A model generated the notes under the pieces. It ran no database searches, was not told where the DNA came from, and worked only from the letters and a program-made list of their open reading frames with translations. A stretch of 64,000 bases of DNA. Source: an uncultured Muribaculaceae bacterium (GTDB taxonomy: Bacteria > Bacteroidota > Bacteroidia > Bacteroidales > Muribaculaceae). The DNA lies in assembly GCA_910586995.1 (NCBI GenBank), contig CAJUKZ010000001.1, positions 124,001-188,000 of the forward strand. Direction: 5' to 3'. Positions 63,243-64,000 of the stretch are shown here, one piece after another. The position numbers were made by a program, and so were the translations under genes. Position 1 is the stretch's first letter. Each line of letters opens with the position of its first letter.

Positions 63243-64000
63243 TTACTTCACGATCTTTACAACCTTGAGCTGGTGTCCGTTGAGGATAACCTGCACGAGG
63301 TATACACCGTTGCCAGCGTTGAGAGCTACGGTAGCAGTGCTTCCTGCCTCAGCGTTGATGACGTTGGACTGTACAGTCTTTCCGTCGAGAGCCACGATGT
63401 TGATTGTGTATGCGCCGCCTTCAGCGAAGCGGAAGCTAACCACACCGTTGTATGAAGCTACTTCGAGGTTGCCTTCAGCGAAGGTGTCGTCGATGCCTAC
63501 AGTACCGGTGATCTCCACGATTTCGGGTTCAGTCATTGTGTGGCTGCCCCAACCGTTCTTGAGAGTGAGTTCCACGTCGTGCTTGCCGGGGTTATAGTAT
63601 ACCACAGTGGCAGTGTTTCCGTCGGTAGCCTCTACAGAAGCCTGGTTGCCGACGTTCCATTCAGCGGTTGTGGTCACGTCGAGAGTACCTTCGATGCCCG
63701 GGTTGCCCAGGAGTGTGTTGTCTGCAACCTGCTGATCATATACAGCACCGGAAGTATTCTCACCACCTGAACCGTTTGCAACTACTATCTTGGCAGTCTT
63801 GTCAGCACCGGCCTTACCGAGGTTGGGGAATGTTCCGTCGGCATTAATTGTCTCGAATGTGTAGTAACCCTGAAGTCCTGCAGGAACTTCGCCTTCTGCG
63901 TAACCGTTCATTGCTTCAATGACTTCTGCTGCAGAAAGTGCCTTGTTCCATACCTGTACTTCGTCCACAGCACCGTTGAAAGCTGCTTTGTAGACACCGC
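63243..64000 (-). CDS. GH85-array gene copy 3 (3' part only; continues beyond window)
   Basis: Only the C-terminal ~252 codons are in the window; the frame is open to base 64000 and beyond. What is visible is the end of the LamG-like domain (VDEVQVWNKALSAAEVIEAM), the GYYTFETINADGTFPNLGKAG block, the PKD-like segment and the T9SS tail ending KVVKIVK. It matches copies 1 and 2 so closely that a third GH85 enzyme is expected, but the catalytic domain cannot be seen, so this remains an inference. Confidence 0.75.
   Translation of the reverse strand, partial: GVYKAAFNGAVDEVQVWNKALSAAEVIEAMNGYAEGEVPAGLQGYYTFETINADGTFPNLGKAGADKTAKIVVANGSGGENTSGAVYDQQVADNTLLGNPGIEGTLDVTTTAEWNVGNQASVEATDGNTATVVYYNPGKHDVELTLKNGWGSHTMTEPEIVEITGTVGIDDTFAEGNLEVASYNGVVSFRFAEGGAYTINIVALDGKTVQSNVINAEAGSTATVALNAGNGVYLVQVILNGHQLKVVKIVK

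Noticed and set aside
1..64000. CRISPR arrays, prophage modules, rRNA operons
   Set aside because: No regularly spaced direct repeats, no phage structural or lysis genes and no rRNA sequence were seen on either strand.

Overview
The window looks like a chromosomal segment of a gut Bacteroidales, most likely Muribaculaceae (Duncaniella/Muribaculum type). Pointers: roughly 50% GC, the Bacteroidetes -7 promoter element TAnnTTTG upstream of many genes, almost no Shine-Dalgarno sequences, gldE-gldD, porZ and C-terminal type IX secretion (T9SS) sorting tails, and Bacteroidetes families such as DUF2851, DUF4294 and DUF5715. The taxon is an inference; no rRNA is present.

Layout. 1-9941: plus-strand housekeeping run: infB (5' end outside the window), folK, a GH3-family adenylating enzyme, alkaline phosphatase, sirtuin, then the tight cluster gldE-gldD-PPTase and pgpA. 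9942-10423: a structured small-RNA candidate with its own promoter and terminator. 10424-18962: two MATE exporters, tRNA-Leu(CAA), ferritin, argS, a Bax-inhibitor-type membrane protein, outer-membrane phospholipase A and a YbdG-like MscS channel. 19070-28612: an outer-membrane barrel, mannose-1-phosphate guanylyltransferase, a TPR protein, a YfhO membrane protein, a degenerate methyltransferase-like protein, a lipoprotein, a glycosyltransferase and a DUF2851 protein. 28826-36131: a type I restriction-modification (RM) island. 36256-46824: nadB, DUF4294, xerD, then leftward ald, aroB, a HAD phosphatase, an AsmA-like giant and DUF5715. 46960-55215: msrB, a putative replication origin, nadA, leuS, rdgB, porZ and a hypothetical gene. 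55297-64000: at least three leftward tandem GH85 endo-beta-N-acetylglucosaminidase genes with T9SS tails, the last cut by the window edge.

The most unusual region is the RM island. Its hsdM, RAYT-like transposase and hsdR genes carry 26-27-nt palindromes of one architecture (GTAG, 9-nt arm, 2-nt loop, 9-nt arm, GC), inserted so that the reading frames stay open. The RAYT-like gene lies between hsdS and hsdR with stop/start overlaps on both sides and carries two of the palindromes, one of which appears to break its frame. The hsdS gene is divided by an in-frame TAA between a G8 and an A6 tract, and a zeta-like kinase plus a 61-codon ORF sit between hsdM and hsdS.

The second notable feature is a change of plus-strand GC skew from C-rich to G-rich at about 47.4-47.8 kb, independent of gene direction. 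It coincides with a 430-bp AT-rich gap holding three DnaA-box-like 9-mers, which suggests oriC.

Functional links: PorZ and GldD/GldE belong to T9SS/gliding biology, and the GH85 enzymes carry T9SS tails, so the window contains both parts of the export machinery and probable cargo acting on host N-glycans. nadB and nadA make the first two steps of de novo NAD synthesis but lie 10 kb apart.
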